64,000 nucleotides of DNA from Aerococcaceae bacterium NML190073 (GCA_026131555.1 JAMXJH010000006.1:1-64000), one strand, 5' to 3'; positions 1 to 9,324 are shown, numbered from the stretch's first letter. Numbers and translations: made by a program. The notes: generated from the letters alone by a model not told the origin.

Positions 1-2293
1 GGCTCACTGTTTTTTCAGCGACTTTCTGGTTGCCGTTCATGACTTGGACAGTGATGTTACCTGGACGTTTGTTATCTTGGTTGTTGGCGTCGTCCCATGT
101 TTTCTTACCGGAGATGTCGATGGTTTCGGTATTGCGGTAGGTGTTGGTAATTGTATTGTTTTCGCCATATTCAACAGTGTAGCCAGCAACGGTTACTTCC
201 TTCAAAGTATATGTATAAGCTTTACCTGCTGGGCTGTATTTAGGCAGGTCAGTTACTTCAAACATCCATTCATTAATATCCGTTCCACCCATTACATCAA
301 CTGTTTTATTAAATTCTTTACCATCTTGTAAGACGGTTACCGTAATTTTTGCCGGACGTGTCTTGAATTGGTTATTGTAATCGTTCCAGACTTTTTTACC
401 TGAAATTGAAACTTTTTCGTTGTTCGAATAAGTATTAGTGATCGTTGCGCTCGTAGCTGTTACATCACTTACTACTGCTGTGTAATCTGCAACTGGTAAC
501 TCTTCTACTGTATATACGCTAGGGGTCAATGTGCCGTCTTGATATTTCGGCAAGTTAGTCCATTCAACAGTCGCGCCATCTTGTGAGTTAGCAGCAAGTG
601 TCTTAGCTTCACCATAGTTTGCGCCATCGCGCTTCAATTGGAATTGAACTGCTGGTCGATTAGTTGCATCTCCGTTGACCCACTTCTTAGTGACGGTAAA
701 GTTTACCTTTGGTTTTCTATTTATAATTGTGCGAATAGCGCCTTCCTTAGTGACCGTTACTTTTATTGGTGTAGAATCTAATTCATATCCTTCCGGCGCG
801 GTTATCTCGGTAATTGTAAACTGACCTTTTTTGGCTTCTTCAGCCGGGATAACACCTGAGTAGGTTCTTCCGTCAGCACCAGTTGGAGGTAAATTAAATT
901 CAGAGCCATCCGGCTTCGTCACTTTGAAAACTGCTCCCGGTAATTTAGCACGCGTTTCTTCGTCTACTTTATAAACCACAATACGGTAGCCAGTATCCAA
1001 TTGAATTGTTCCACCTTCAGTAATTTTACTTAAACGTTCCACTAATAGTTCCGTTTGCGTATTTGTGTCACTCAATGGTAGAGAGCCTTCGTTTGTTTCA
1101 ACCGATACAATATTTCCTACTGTGGAACCATCTGCCGGCGCTGTTGTCTGGTAGTCTAAGAAATATGGTTGCGCCTTTAAATTGTTAATGGTAAGCGTAA
1201 AAGTTGTATAACTGGAATCAAAATTAACTGTGTAATCCACGCCTTGTACCAAATCAACCGGATTATCCAATTGCCAGCCTTGGTTAACACCCGAACCTGT
1301 TCTTAAGATAAACGACTCAGGGATGAACTGCATTGGTCCACCTGTTTCTGAGATTCTATCAGTCAAGACAAAGCTTGTATATTGTTTCTTTTTCGCGTTT
1401 AGACGAATACGCCATGGATGCACATACTCGCCTTGCAAGCCTAAGGTTGGTGAGTTATAAGGTTTTTTCGAGAGGACACCTCCGTATTTAGCCATATTCT
1501 CTCTACCAACTGCCTCCGTATTATCCGAAGTTCCTCTTGGAGAAACCTTAATAATGACATCTTTGGTTCCTATATCTTTCATATTATTGAATGTTAGAGT
1601 TTTTTCTGTATCTTGTCTAAGCGAAGTAAAGTTAACGTAGAATGTTCCTTTTACGCCAATTACTTCGGTTGATTGCTTAACTTCCAGGTACTTCTCTAAG
1701 TTTTGCAAAACAATGCGAACTGAACCTCCGGCATTTTCACCGGCTGATGTCACAGTAGCGACCCCGATTGTTAAACCTGTGTCTTTATCCACTAAATCAA
1801 TTGCTGCATTTTGAATATTTACCGGAGCAGGAATATTAACAGTGAAATGATCTCCATTATTCAAGTTTGCGTCATACGCACTCAAATCAAATCCCATTTG
1901 GAATGAGTAACGGTTATTTTCCGTCAATTGATATTTCCCTTCAGACATGGACGCCTCTCGACCGTTGTCCAAGTCCCAAACGATAACATCTGACAAGACG
2001 TTTGTTAGTTCCTTTGCCGGATTATTCACTGACAAATGAATTTCTTCCTCTTCCTTGTCTTCCGTTTCCTCAGAAGAAATTTCTTCTAATTCTCCGTCCG
2101 TCGAATCAGAAGGAGCTTCTCCTATTTCTTCAGAAGGTAATCCATTTGGAACCTCCAATGTTTCCACTACTTCTGTGGAAGCTGAGTCATTATTTACTTC
2201 TTGCGCAGAGACATTCAAAGGTAACAAAACAGTGTTTACCAATAACATCAACACAATAAATAAATTGCTCAGTAATTTATGCCATTTTTGCAT
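1..2293 (-). CDS. Cna/SpaA-type cell-surface adhesin, 3' end outside window (partial)
   Basis: The minus-strand frame stays open from an ATG at 2293 to the window edge (764 codons). The start has a GGGGGAG ribosome binding site. The first ~32 residues are a signal peptide (Lys/His start, long Leu/Val run, ending NVSAQE). An acidic Ser/Glu-rich linker follows (to ~residue 95). Residues ~100-400 form a β-rich head like the ligand-binding region of MSCRAMM adhesins. Next comes a SpaA-like prealbumin domain (~430-525, with ITAPEGYELDS). Then Cna_B repeats begin near residues 535 (KKWVNGD), 630 (SGKKVWND...RP) and 725 (SGKKTWDD...RP). The Lys of such repeats normally forms an isopeptide bond. The protein should be secreted and probably wall-anchored, but the C-terminus and any LPXTG motif are not visible. 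The host ligand cannot be predicted. Confidence 0.9.
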   Translation of the reverse strand, partial: MQKWHKLLSNLFIVLMLLVNTVLLPLNVSAQEVNNDSASTEVVETLEVPNGLPSEEIGEAPSDSTDGELEEISSEETEDKEEEEIHLSVNNPAKELTNVLSDVIVWDLDNGREASMSEGKYQLTENNRYSFQMGFDLSAYDANLNNGDHFTVNIPAPVNIQNAAIDLVDKDTGLTIGVATVTSAGENAGGSVRIVLQNLEKYLEVKQSTEVIGVKGTFYVNFTSLRQDTEKTLTFNNMKDIGTKDVIIKVSPRGTSDNTEAVGRENMAKYGGVLSKKPYNSPTLGLQGEYVHPWRIRLNAKKKQYTSFVLTDRISETGGPMQFIPESFILRTGSGVNQGWQLDNPVDLVQGVDYTVNFDSSYTTFTLTINNLKAQPYFLDYQTTAPADGSTVGNIVSVETNEGSLPLSDTNTQTELLVERLSKITEGGTIQLDTGYRIVVYKVDEETRAKLPGAVFKVTKPDGSEFNLPPTGADGRTYSGVIPAEEAKKGQFTITEITAPEGYELDSTPIKVTVTKEGAIRTIINRKPKVNFTVTKKWVNGDATNRPAVQFQLKRDGANYGEAKTLAANSQDGATVEWTNLPKYQDGTLTPSVYTVEELPVADYTAVVSDVTATSATITNTYSNNEKVSISGKKVWNDYNNQFKTRPAKITVTVLQDGKEFNKTVDVMGGTDINEWMFEVTDLPKYSPAGKAYTYTLKEVTVAGYTVEYGENNTITNTYRNTETIDISGKKTWDDANNQDNKRPGNITVQVMNGNQKVAEKTVS

Positions 2294-2334
2294 AGTTTTC
2301 TCCCCCTTATTATTTGCATTTCTCATGCTAATTA

Positions 2335-2363
2335 AATATATCATTTCCATTTTTTAAATTCAA
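2335..2363 (-). promoter_or_regulatory. Sigma-A promoter of the Cna-type adhesin
   Basis: On the minus strand TTGAAT (2358-2363) and TATATT (2335-2340) are separated by exactly 17 bp, about 40 bp upstream of the adhesin start. Confidence 0.65.
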
Positions 2364-2434
2364 GCAAAGAAACACTGTAAAATAGTGATGTACAACTTCT
2401 CATTTGAAAAACTCTTTTTCCTTCTAAAAATATA

Positions 2435-2443
2435 TGCTATAAT
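2435..2443 (+). promoter_or_regulatory. Extended -10 promoter of efp
   Basis: TGCTATAAT is a perfect extended -10 element about 57 bp upstream of the efp start. The -35 position (TTTTTC) is poor, as is usual for extended -10 promoters. Confidence 0.6.
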
Positions 2444-2499
2444 CAGCTTAGGAATATTCTGCTGTACCTTGTGTACAGTTAACATAAAGGAGAATTTAA

Positions 2500-3063
2500 A
2501 TGATTAGTGTAAGCGATTTGAAAGCCGGTATGACTTTTATCCAAGATGGCAAACTATGGAAAGTTCTAGAAATTAGCCACCATAAACCTGGTAAAGGAAA
2601 TACTATCATGCGTATGAAAATCCGTGATGTGCGCAACAACTCTACAATTGATACGACAATGCGTCCGGACGAGAAAGTTGAACGTGCGCACATCGACACA
2701 AAAGATGTTCAATACTTGTATAGCCAAGACTCAACTGCCGTCTTCATGGATTTGGAAACTTATGAGCAATATGAAATCCCGGAAGATGCTATTGAGAATG
2801 AATTAAAATACTTACTTGAGAACATGGAAGTAAAAATTCAGTTCTACGGCTCAGAAGTGATTGGCGTTTCACTTCCTTCAACCGTTGTCTTACAAGTAAC
2901 TGAAACTCAACCTTCCATTAAAGGCGCTACTGTTTCAGGTTCAGGAAAGCCTGCCACTATGGAAACTGGTTTGGTAGTAAACGTTCCTGACTTTATCGAA
3001 GCGGGCGAATACTTAATCGTCAACACAGCGGAAGGTACATATAGCGGACGCGCAAATAAATAA
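2500..3063 (+). CDS. efp: Translation elongation factor P
   Basis: This 187-residue protein has the full EF-P length and three-domain plan. It relieves ribosome stalling at polyproline stretches. The N-terminal KOW-like domain ends in the loop SHHKPGKGN; the exposed lysine that many bacteria modify is K32 here. Domain II (about 66-125) and the C-terminal OB domain, with the typical [15 protein letters not shown] and VPDFIEAGE segments, are intact. The ATG follows AAAGGAG by 7 nt. The gene stands alone between divergent surface-protein and alcohol dehydrogenase genes, and a strong hairpin follows its stop. The proline-rich repeat of the surface glycosidase encoded nearby is the kind of sequence that would need EF-P, but that link is inference. 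Confidence 0.97.
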   Translation: MISVSDLKAGMTFIQDGKLWKVLEISHHKPGKGNTIMRMKIRDVRNNSTIDTTMRPDEKVERAHIDTKDVQYLYSQDSTAVFMDLETYEQYEIPEDAIENELKYLLENMEVKIQFYGSEVIGVSLPSTVVLQVTETQPSIKGATVSGSGKPATMETGLVVNVPDFIEAGEYLIVNTAEGTYSGRANK

Positions 3064-3076
3064 TAATTTGAAATTC

Positions 3077-3106
3077 CCCCTGTTAGCAATCCTAACAGGG
3101 GTTTGT
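3077..3106 (+). terminator. Rho-independent terminator of efp
   Basis: A perfect 10-bp stem (CCCCTGTTAG / CTAACAGGGG) with a 5-nt loop, followed by TTTGTT, 13 bp after the efp stop. Confidence 0.85.
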
Positions 3107-3126
3107 TATAACTTATTTATATCATA

Positions 3127-3165
3127 AAAGGATTTAGTATGAAGTTATCCCATACTAAATCCTTT
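3127..3165 (-). terminator. Terminator of the alcohol dehydrogenase gene
   Basis: A perfect 15-bp inverted repeat (AAAGGATTTAGTATG and its complement) with a 9-nt loop. Read on the minus strand it is followed by TTATGA, 11 bp beyond the adhP stop. Confidence 0.75.
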
Positions 3166-3175
3166 ACCTTATTCA

Positions 3176-4192
3176 CTAGCTTTTCAAATCAATTACCATC
3201 CGTCCGCGGATTTTTCCTTCTTCCATTTCTTCAAAGATATCGTTGATTTCTTCCATTTTGCGTAGCTGACATTGAGGTACTACTTTGCCTTCAGCAGCAA
3301 ATTGGAATGCTTCTGCCAAATCTTGGCGTGTGCCGACTAATGAACCAATTACTTCAATACCGTCTAGTACGAGTCTTGGAATGCTCAAATCCATAGATTC
3401 TACCGGTAAACCAACCGCTACAATGACTCCGGCTGCACGCACAGCATTAACGGCATCATTAAACGCTGACTTACCTACAGCCGTTACAACGGCTGCGTGC
3501 GCACCACCCACTTTTTCTTGAACGAATTTGCCTAAATCTTCTTTCAGTGGGTTAACAACGATATCTGCTCCATACTTCTTAGCGAATTCTAATTGTTCAT
3601 CATTGATGTCCACGGCAATTACTTTTGCACCGAACACATTTTTGGCATACTGAAGGGCTAAGTTTCCTAAACCGCCTAGACCTGAAATGATAATCCATTG
3701 CCCCGGACGAACCTTAGAAACTTTAATGGCTTTATAAGTCGTAACTCCGGCACAAGTAACACTACTTGCCGCTTCAGAGGAAAGTCCCTCCGGAACCTTT
3801 ACAGCATAGTCGGCTGTTACGATACATTTTTGTGACATACCGCCGTCTACAGAATATCCCGCATTCTTCGCTGAACGGCAAAGCGTTTCATTTCCTGTTG
3901 TACAATAGTCGCAATGTCCACATCCTTCAAAAAACCACGCAACACTTGCTCTGTCGCCAATTTTTAATGAGGTAACACCCTCTGCTACTTCCGTTACAAC
4001 TCCGATTCCTTCATGTCCAAGTACACGCCCGGAAACGTCACCGAAATCAGCGTTCTTCACGTGCAAGTCCGTGTGACATACGCCGCAACAAATCATATCC
4101 AACAGGGCTTCGCCTGCTTTCAGTGGACGCAATTCTTTCTCAACTACTTCGGCTTTGCGATCCGGTGTCGCAATAATTGCTTTGAACTTCAT
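3176..4192 (-). CDS. adhP: Zinc-dependent alcohol dehydrogenase, AdhP type
   Basis: This 338-residue medium-chain dehydrogenase interconverts alcohols and aldehydes with NAD(H). Catalytic-zinc ligands are visible: C39 in CCGVCHTD, H60-E61 in LGHEG, and a third Cys in the SVTCAG segment near residue 148. The structural zinc site is the four-Cys CGHCDYC...C set at residues 91, 94, 97 and 105. The GLGGLG nucleotide-binding loop lies near 170. The length matches the propanol-preferring AdhP family. The ATG has AAGGAGT at good spacing. It is a single-gene unit with its own terminator, in a fermentative-type genome, so a role in ethanol formation or aldehyde removal is likely; the substrate is inferred. 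Confidence 0.93.
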   Translation of the reverse strand: MKFKAIIATPDRKAEVVEKELRPLKAGEALLDMICCGVCHTDLHVKNADFGDVSGRVLGHEGIGVVTEVAEGVTSLKIGDRASVAWFFEGCGHCDYCTTGNETLCRSAKNAGYSVDGGMSQKCIVTADYAVKVPEGLSSEAASSVTCAGVTTYKAIKVSKVRPGQWIIISGLGGLGNLALQYAKNVFGAKVIAVDINDEQLEFAKKYGADIVVNPLKEDLGKFVQEKVGGAHAAVVTAVGKSAFNDAVNAVRAAGVIVAVGLPVESMDLSIPRLVLDGIEVIGSLVGTRQDLAEAFQFAAEGKVVPQCQLRKMEEINDIFEEMEEGKIRGRMVIDLKS

Positions 4193-4502
4193 ACTTCAAC
4201 ACTCCTTGTGATTTTTTTAACACACTCATATTGTACACCTTTTCACTTGGAAAATTAAGCAAATTTTAATAAAAAATATCTCATTTTATTTTGATAAGCG
4301 TAAATATTCCGTTTTTCTAAATAAGTCTGTTGCACTAACATTTAGCCTAAATCATCTTCAATATTTATCAAACATTGTAAAATAATTTCATACTTCTTGC
4401 GAACCCACCGTTTGTTTCTAATCTTTTTTTAATAAAAAAAGAGATTAAGACAAATGCTTAATCTCTTGAAGTTTACGATTCTAACTTAATGTATCGTATG
4501 TT
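4193..4502. other. Intergenic region between adhP and the glycosidase gene
   Basis: 310 bp without a plausible gene. It holds the upstream region of adhP and the glycosidase terminator. A weak adhP -10 candidate (TACAAT on the minus strand, 4230-4235) is visible but has no convincing -35. The rest is AT-rich with no clear structure. Confidence 0.5.
4433..4467 (-). terminator. Terminator of the surface glycosidase gene
   Basis: An 11-bp perfect stem (AAGAGATTAAG, 4439-4449; CTTAATCTCTT, 4457-4467) with a 7-nt loop. On the minus strand it is followed by an uninterrupted T run, about 35 bp past the stop codon. Confidence 0.85.
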
Positions 4503-7500
4503 TTATTCCATTTCTCGCTTGTGCTTCGGCATTAGACCTACACTTGCAAGAATGCTCAACGCAGCCGCACCAAAGATAGTATATTCTGTATACTCTCCCG
4601 TCTTCGGCAATGTTGATGTCGGTGTTTGCTCTGATGAAGCGGTATGTGACGACGCAGTCGTTTGATTTGTTGAAGTTACTGCACCTTCTAGCTTCTCATT
4701 CTTAGGTTGAGCTGTCTGAGGTTTTTCTTCAGACGGTTTAACCATGTTGTCTTTGCCTTGCTCCGGCGCTTGAGGTTGTTCTGTCGGTACAGTATCCTCC
4801 ACTTTAGGTGGTGTTTGTTCTTCTTGCTTCGGTGTTTCTTCTGCCTTTGCATAAAGAACGGCATACATACTAAAGTGTGGCGCTGTGAACTCTACATACT
4901 CTCCATGTCGCTCGAAAGCAATCGCCTTAGCTTCGCCGGTTTCCTGTAAGAAAATCACCTGGTCGACTTCTTTGGCTGTTGGAACAGGTATAGATACTTT
5001 CGCTCCTTGTTGAAGGTCAATATGCCCACCCTTATCATCTAATGCTTCCAAATCGTAAAGGTCGTACTCTCTGCCCTTCAAGACTGGAGGTTCTGATGCA
5101 AGTGGTGTTGTAACTTTCTGTGCGTGCAATCCATGAATGGTGTGTGGTTCGTCAGCAGAGAAAGTAACTTTTATGCCTGTTTGTTCGTCCTTGAATGCCA
5201 ATACTTTAGGTTGTTCAGCAGTATCGTCGTCGCCCGGTGTGGTGGTGCCGCTATCCGTCGGTGGAGTTGGCGTATCTGGCGTTGTGGTGCCACCATCCGT
5301 CGGTGGAGTTGGCGTGTCCGGTGTGGTGGTGCCACCATCCGTCGGTGGAGTTGGCGTGTCCGGTGTGGTGGTGCCACCATCCGCTGGTGGAGTTGGCGTG
5401 TCCGGCGTTGTGGTGCCGCTATCCGTCGGTGGAGTCGGTGTATCCGGCGTTGTGGTGCCACCATCCGCTGGTGGAGTTGGCGTATCCGGTGTTGTGGTAC
5501 CGCTATCCGTTGGTGGAGTTGGCGTATCCGGTGTGGTGGTGCCGCCATCCGCTGGTGGTGTCGGTGTATCTGGTGTTGTGGTGCCGCTATCCGTCGGTGG
5601 TGTCGGTGTATCTGGCGTTGTGGTACCGCCATCCGTCGGTGGTGTCGGCGTATCTGGCGTTGTGGTACCGCCATCCGTCGGTGGAGTTGGTGTATCAGGT
5701 GTGGTTGTACCGCCATCCGTCGGTGGAGTTGGTGTATCAGGTGTGGTTGTACCGCCATCTCCATTTGATGTTGAATTATAGACAACAAGAATGATATTTT
5801 GTTCCAATCGGTTATGTAAGTCTGCTAATGTAAATTGGACGGTATTATCCACTTTCTTGTGTTCTAACGTTTCGATACCTTCGCCAGTGAAATATTGAAT
5901 AACATCAAATTCTTTTCCTTCATCCAACACTAGGCTCACTTTCACCGGTCGTGTGGTATCCACCATCGCATTCTCGCTATTAGTTGCCCCGATTGCATAT
6001 AATTTAACTTCTTTATCTTGCCATTCTTCCAGCAATTCTTCCGGTTGAATCGCTCTAACATGCACTACTACACCGGTTGCTTCCGCAATTTCATTCGCTG
6101 CATATTCAACCGTTACTTTAGTGTCCTCATGAGTGTGGACACGTGGTTGCGTTGGTGTAGTTTCTTCCTTAGGTAAAACTTTTAACACCAAAAATGTATG
6201 CGGTGTAATGCGTAATGCTGATAATTGCTCAGCATTTATCACACTGCGCATAACAGCTACTTTATTAGGTTCTGTTAAACTGTTTTCTGCAGTGATTGAA
6301 TCTGCAGTTAATGTTTGTACTTCAACTTTTCTACCAGCTAAATCTTGATTAATGTTCAAATTGAGTGTTCGTTCTTTGTTGCGGTCGACGTTAAGAATGG
6401 CTATGTACAAGTTACCCTCTTCATCTTTACTTGCGATTCCTGATAATGGTGTAACGCCATTAGCCAACTTCTCATTAGAATCAATGTTCAATTCCACAAC
6501 ATTATTTCCGAAGCCTTTATTGAGCATTTCAAATACATGCGCAGATGGTGTGGAGAAGAATTCGAACTTGCCTTCACCTGTCACAGTATTAGCACCTTCT
6601 TTAGCAACTGCTTGAATAACTGCTTGCTGTGTTGGTCCCAACGAATCAGCTCCGGAACTGTACCAATCCACTAATGTATGTTTTTGAATATAAGGACTAC
6701 CTAAGCGAATGTATTCCATTACATTCTTAGCGATATAAAGCGCATGCGTCAATGAACGTAGCTGCGGCTCTGTATTTCTAAAGATACCGAATTCACTTAT
6801 AACAGGCACTTTGCCTTCCGGTAACATTTCAACGTATCTTCTGACATGTTCAATACCGACATCTTCCGCTTTCTTCATTGCGTTGTCATAGAAGACTTCC
6901 GCGTTGTTCCCTCCTGCTACATGTCCCGAATACGGGTGAATTGTCATGCCATCGTAATATTGCTCAGCATTCTTTTGAGCCATTCTTTGAATAAAACCGC
7001 GAGATTCGAATCCTGTATAGACATTTGCTTCCCGTGTTTTGTTCTCAGTAGCATCAATTTGAGCCATTGTTTCTTTGAGAGACTTCGCAATTTCAATAAA
7101 ACCGTCTTTTTGGACACGATACGATGCGTAAATTTGTGCGCCTGTCGGCGGAATTTTCCCTTTTTGTCCGTCGCCAAAAATAATCGCGCCTGTACTTAAG
7201 TCCACGCGATAATGTTTGTCATCACCCGTTGAGTTGTCAAAATTATCCACTCTGGTCCATTGTTCGTGTGTTTGGTCGTTCCCAACGAATACTGCGATTC
7301 CTTCAGATTCTACGGCAACAAAGTTCGAATCTGCTACAATTTGATTGTCTGCATTTAATTTGCCCGGATTTACGTTAGCATAGCGCATGTAACGCACTAA
7401 ATGAGCACTTCCGTCACTAACGGAGGCTTCCTTGTTCCAATCTTCTTCTTTGACTGCGTATTGCTTATTAAATTGAGCAAGCCCGCCTTCAATATATGCT

Positions 7501-9221
7501 TCTTCGGCTGTTTTGCCCGGTACGAATGCTGTCCAGTATTGTTGCGAAGTACGCCCATCCGTTCCACCTTGCTGCATCTCATTTCCAATTTCAAAATATC
7601 TGACATTAAACGGTTTTTCATGTCCATCACGCGCACGAATCGCCGCCCAGTCGATGCCGCCATTTGGGTTCGTCCCCACTTCGGCATTGAGATATTCCAT
7701 CAGGTCAGCAACATCTTGGCGATTTCCACGCGCCAAGCTATAAACGTATACAATTTCAGAACCTACTTCTTTAGTAAATGTGCCTAATTCTGCCGGACCA
7801 AAATTAGGTGCTATTCCGCCTTGTCCCGGATTATTATAGAATCCGTGGATTTGCTTCTTACGCGTTTCCGGACTGCCGACCGCTGTCTTCCAGTTGAATA
7901 GGTTGGAAATCGTTCCCCCTGGATAACGAATTGACCCAAAATTCGCTTGCTTGTATAACTCTTTGAATTCGTCTTTTACTTTACCCGTATTAGCATCAAA
8001 ACTACCATATCCATTGAAAGCATAGCGGTGATTGATACCGAAGATAGATTTAGCGTCCACAACTCGTTCCACTTGATCGGCATTAATATGAATGCTTATT
8101 GGAGATGCTGCGCGATACTCGCTAATCGCTTGCGTTAAACGTTCGCTTGCTTGTTGAATGACTGCTAATTCACGTCCTTCTCCACCTACCAAGCTATTTG
8201 CATGATTGATTGCTTCGCTAAGTGCTTGTGCCTCTCTGGCATCATTTGCCAATGTTTGCCCCTCAAGAACAGTACGCGCTGCGGATAAATCAATACTCAA
8301 TTGATATTTACTCAATGGTATCGCTTTGTCTTCGTACAATGCTCTAACTTCTTCCGGTGTCAATACTTTATCAAAGGTATATAGTTCATCCATTTTCCCA
8401 CGCATTGGATGCGGATCGGAATTATTGGGATTCTTATGCGCGCCAATAATTAAATCCGTTGTTGCATTTACACTATTTGTTCCTATATTGACTTCATTAT
8501 CCAGCTGTCCGTTGATATAGAACTTACCTTTGCGATTCTCTTGATCAAAAGTAACCGCCACATGTTGCCACTTGTTATCAGCAAGTCTTCCTTGCGTCGT
8601 CACTTCTCGAGCGTTGATATATGTAAACAGTTTTCCATCCGGCTTACGCGCTACTAATGTTCTTCCTTGACCCGATTGTTGCAACAAAACAGTACTCGAA
8701 CCAGCATTTAGGGTAATATTGGAATCATGATTATACCAAAAAGCGAATGATGTATTTTGTGTCCCTGTATTGATATAGTTTGGTACTGTTACTTTATTGT
8801 CATTATGTGCGCCGAATTGCAGACTGGAACCGAAAACCGGATCATCCGTTGATACAGTTGCACTGCTTCCTGATAATTGCGCTACAACATTCTCGTTTTC
8901 CGCACTTGGCACACGATTCTCAACCACATTATCAAAGGTCCATTTGTCACGAATTCCTTCGACAACGGGAGCAGTCTCACTGCGATTGTCTTCTTCGCTC
9001 GTTTCGTTTCCCTCACTCATTGAGTCTGAAGCAATCTCGTTCGTTGCCTCTTCTGACGTCAATAGAAATGCCGGTTGAGCATTTTCTTCAGCTTGAACTT
9101 GCGTATTGGTCACTAAACAAGAACCTAAAAACAATCCAACAAGGACGGAACCTACCCCAATATTTGTCTTGCGAATGGAATAGCGACGTAAAGGCGGGTG
9201 CGCTGTTTCTTTTCTTTGCAT
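4503..9221 (-). CDS. YSIRK/LPKTG cell-wall-anchored multidomain glycoside hydrolase
   Basis: 1572 residues. A YSIRK signal peptide (YSIRK at 14-18, cleavage after VQA near 44) targets secretion at the septum. Residues ~90-300 look like a LamG/concanavalin-type carbohydrate-binding domain. A short helical segment (~300-370) leads to a clan GH-A-like (β/α)8 catalytic region (~370-930). Its likely acid/base is E548 in EIGNEM and its likely nucleophile E810 in ISEFG; SIRYPGG and MTIHPYSGH also fit. The motifs resemble GH51 arabinofuranosidases and neighbouring GH-A families, but the two glutamates are unusually far apart, so the family and substrate are uncertain. β-rich modules, a Pro/Thr repeat (1155-1333), another β module, and LPKTG (1538-1542) with a hydrophobic segment and basic tail follow. 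A GTG at 9233 touches the AAGGA box, so the ATG at 9221 (11 nt from AAGGAG) is preferred. Confidence 0.92.
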   Translation of the reverse strand: MQRKETAHPPLRRYSIRKTNIGVGSVLVGLFLGSCLVTNTQVQAEENAQPAFLLTSEEATNEIASDSMSEGNETSEEDNRSETAPVVEGIRDKWTFDNVVENRVPSAENENVVAQLSGSSATVSTDDPVFGSSLQFGAHNDNKVTVPNYINTGTQNTSFAFWYNHDSNITLNAGSSTVLLQQSGQGRTLVARKPDGKLFTYINAREVTTQGRLADNKWQHVAVTFDQENRKGKFYINGQLDNEVNIGTNSVNATTDLIIGAHKNPNNSDPHPMRGKMDELYTFDKVLTPEEVRALYEDKAIPLSKYQLSIDLSAARTVLEGQTLANDAREAQALSEAINHANSLVGGEGRELAVIQQASERLTQAISEYRAASPISIHINADQVERVVDAKSIFGINHRYAFNGYGSFDANTGKVKDEFKELYKQANFGSIRYPGGTISNLFNWKTAVGSPETRKKQIHGFYNNPGQGGIAPNFGPAELGTFTKEVGSEIVYVYSLARGNRQDVADLMEYLNAEVGTNPNGGIDWAAIRARDGHEKPFNVRYFEIGNEMQQGGTDGRTSQQYWTAFVPGKTAEEAYIEGGLAQFNKQYAVKEEDWNKEASVSDGSAHLVRYMRYANVNPGKLNADNQIVADSNFVAVESEGIAVFVGNDQTHEQWTRVDNFDNSTGDDKHYRVDLSTGAIIFGDGQKGKIPPTGAQIYASYRVQKDGFIEIAKSLKETMAQIDATENKTREANVYTGFESRGFIQRMAQKNAEQYYDGMTIHPYSGHVAGGNNAEVFYDNAMKKAEDVGIEHVRRYVEMLPEGKVPVISEFGIFRNTEPQLRSLTHALYIAKNVMEYIRLGSPYIQKHTLVDWYSSGADSLGPTQQAVIQAVAKEGANTVTGEGKFEFFSTPSAHVFEMLNKGFGNNVVELNIDSNEKLANGVTPLSGIASKDEEGNLYIAILNVDRNKERTLNLNINQDLAGRKVEVQTLTADSITAENSLTEPNKVAVMRSVINAEQLSALRITPHTFLVLKVLPKEETTPTQPRVHTHEDTKVTVEYAANEIAEATGVVVHVRAIQPEELLEEWQDKEVKLYAIGATNSENAMVDTTRPVKVSLVLDEGKEFDVIQYFTGEGIETLEHKKVDNTVQFTLADLHNRLEQNIILVVYNSTSNGDGGTTTPDTPTPPTDGGTTTPDTPTPPTDGGTTTPDTPTPPTDGGTTTPDTPTPPTDSGTTTPDTPTPPADGGTTTPDTPTPPTDSGTTTPDTPTPPADGGTTTPDTPTPPTDSGTTTPDTPTPPADGGTTTPDTPTPPTDGGTTTPDTPTPPTDGGTTTPDTPTPPTDSGTTTPGDDDTAEQPKVLAFKDEQTGIKVTFSADEPHTIHGLHAQKVTTPLASEPPVLKGREYDLYDLEALDDKGGHIDLQQGAKVSIPVPTAKEVDQVIFLQETGEAKAIAFERHGEYVEFTAPHFSMYAVLYAKAEETPKQEEQTPPKVEDTVPTEQPQAPEQGKDNMVKPSEEKPQTAQPKNEKLEGAVTSTNQTTASSHTASSEQTPTSTLPKTGEYTEYTIFGAAALSILASVGLMPKHKREME
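5223..5759 (-). repeat. 42-bp tandem repeat encoding a Pro/Thr stalk
   Basis: Twelve full 42-bp units plus a partial thirteenth, inside the glycosidase gene. Each encodes the 14-residue unit DGGTTTPDTPTPPT. Variants DSG (five times, counting the partial unit) and PPA (three times) are patterned: units 5-10 alternate DSG...PPA with DGG...PPT. That suggests duplication of an 84-bp double unit. It is the wall-spanning spacer seen in many LPXTG proteins, and its copy number is likely to vary between strains. Confidence 0.95.
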
Positions 9222-9267
9222 ACAATATTTCACTCCTTATTTTTTCAATTGACGTTTACTCCGCACA

Positions 9268-9295
9268 ACGTAAGCGTTTTATGCATACGCTTACA
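9268..9295. promoter_or_regulatory. Inverted-repeat operator in the glycosidase promoter
   Basis: CGTAAGCGT (9269-9277) and ACGCTTACA (9287-9295) form an inverted repeat with one mismatch and a 9-bp spacer. It starts at the -10 element and covers the predicted transcription start, where a repressor would block initiation. One half resembles CcpA/LacI-family sites (TGTAAGCG core), but the long spacing argues for a dimer contacting two half-sites. The regulator is not identified. Confidence 0.55.
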
Positions 9296-9324
9296 TCGTA
9301 CGTTTTCTACACTGTCCTTGTCAA
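9295..9324 (-). promoter_or_regulatory. Promoter of the surface glycosidase gene
   Basis: A consensus -35 TTGACA (minus strand, 9319-9324) and TACGAT (9295-9300) with an 18-bp spacer. The predicted transcript starts about 65 nt upstream of the ATG. Confidence 0.65.

Noticed and set aside
2002-2357. Plus-strand ORFs of 85 and 100 codons opposite the adhesin start.
   Set aside because: They are antisense to the Ser/Glu-rich linker of the adhesin, whose signal peptide, promoter and RBS are all on the minus strand.
5124-5794. Several long ORFs (185-214 codons) in other frames and on the plus strand across the 42-bp repeat.
   Set aside because: They are shadows of the repeat: a 42-bp period keeps every stop-free frame open. 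The minus-strand frame is part of a 1572-residue protein with clear domains.
9268-9295. The inverted repeat as a classical 14-bp cre site.
   Set aside because: Only one half approaches the cre consensus (12 of 14), and the spacing between arms is too long for a single cre; kept as an unassigned operator.
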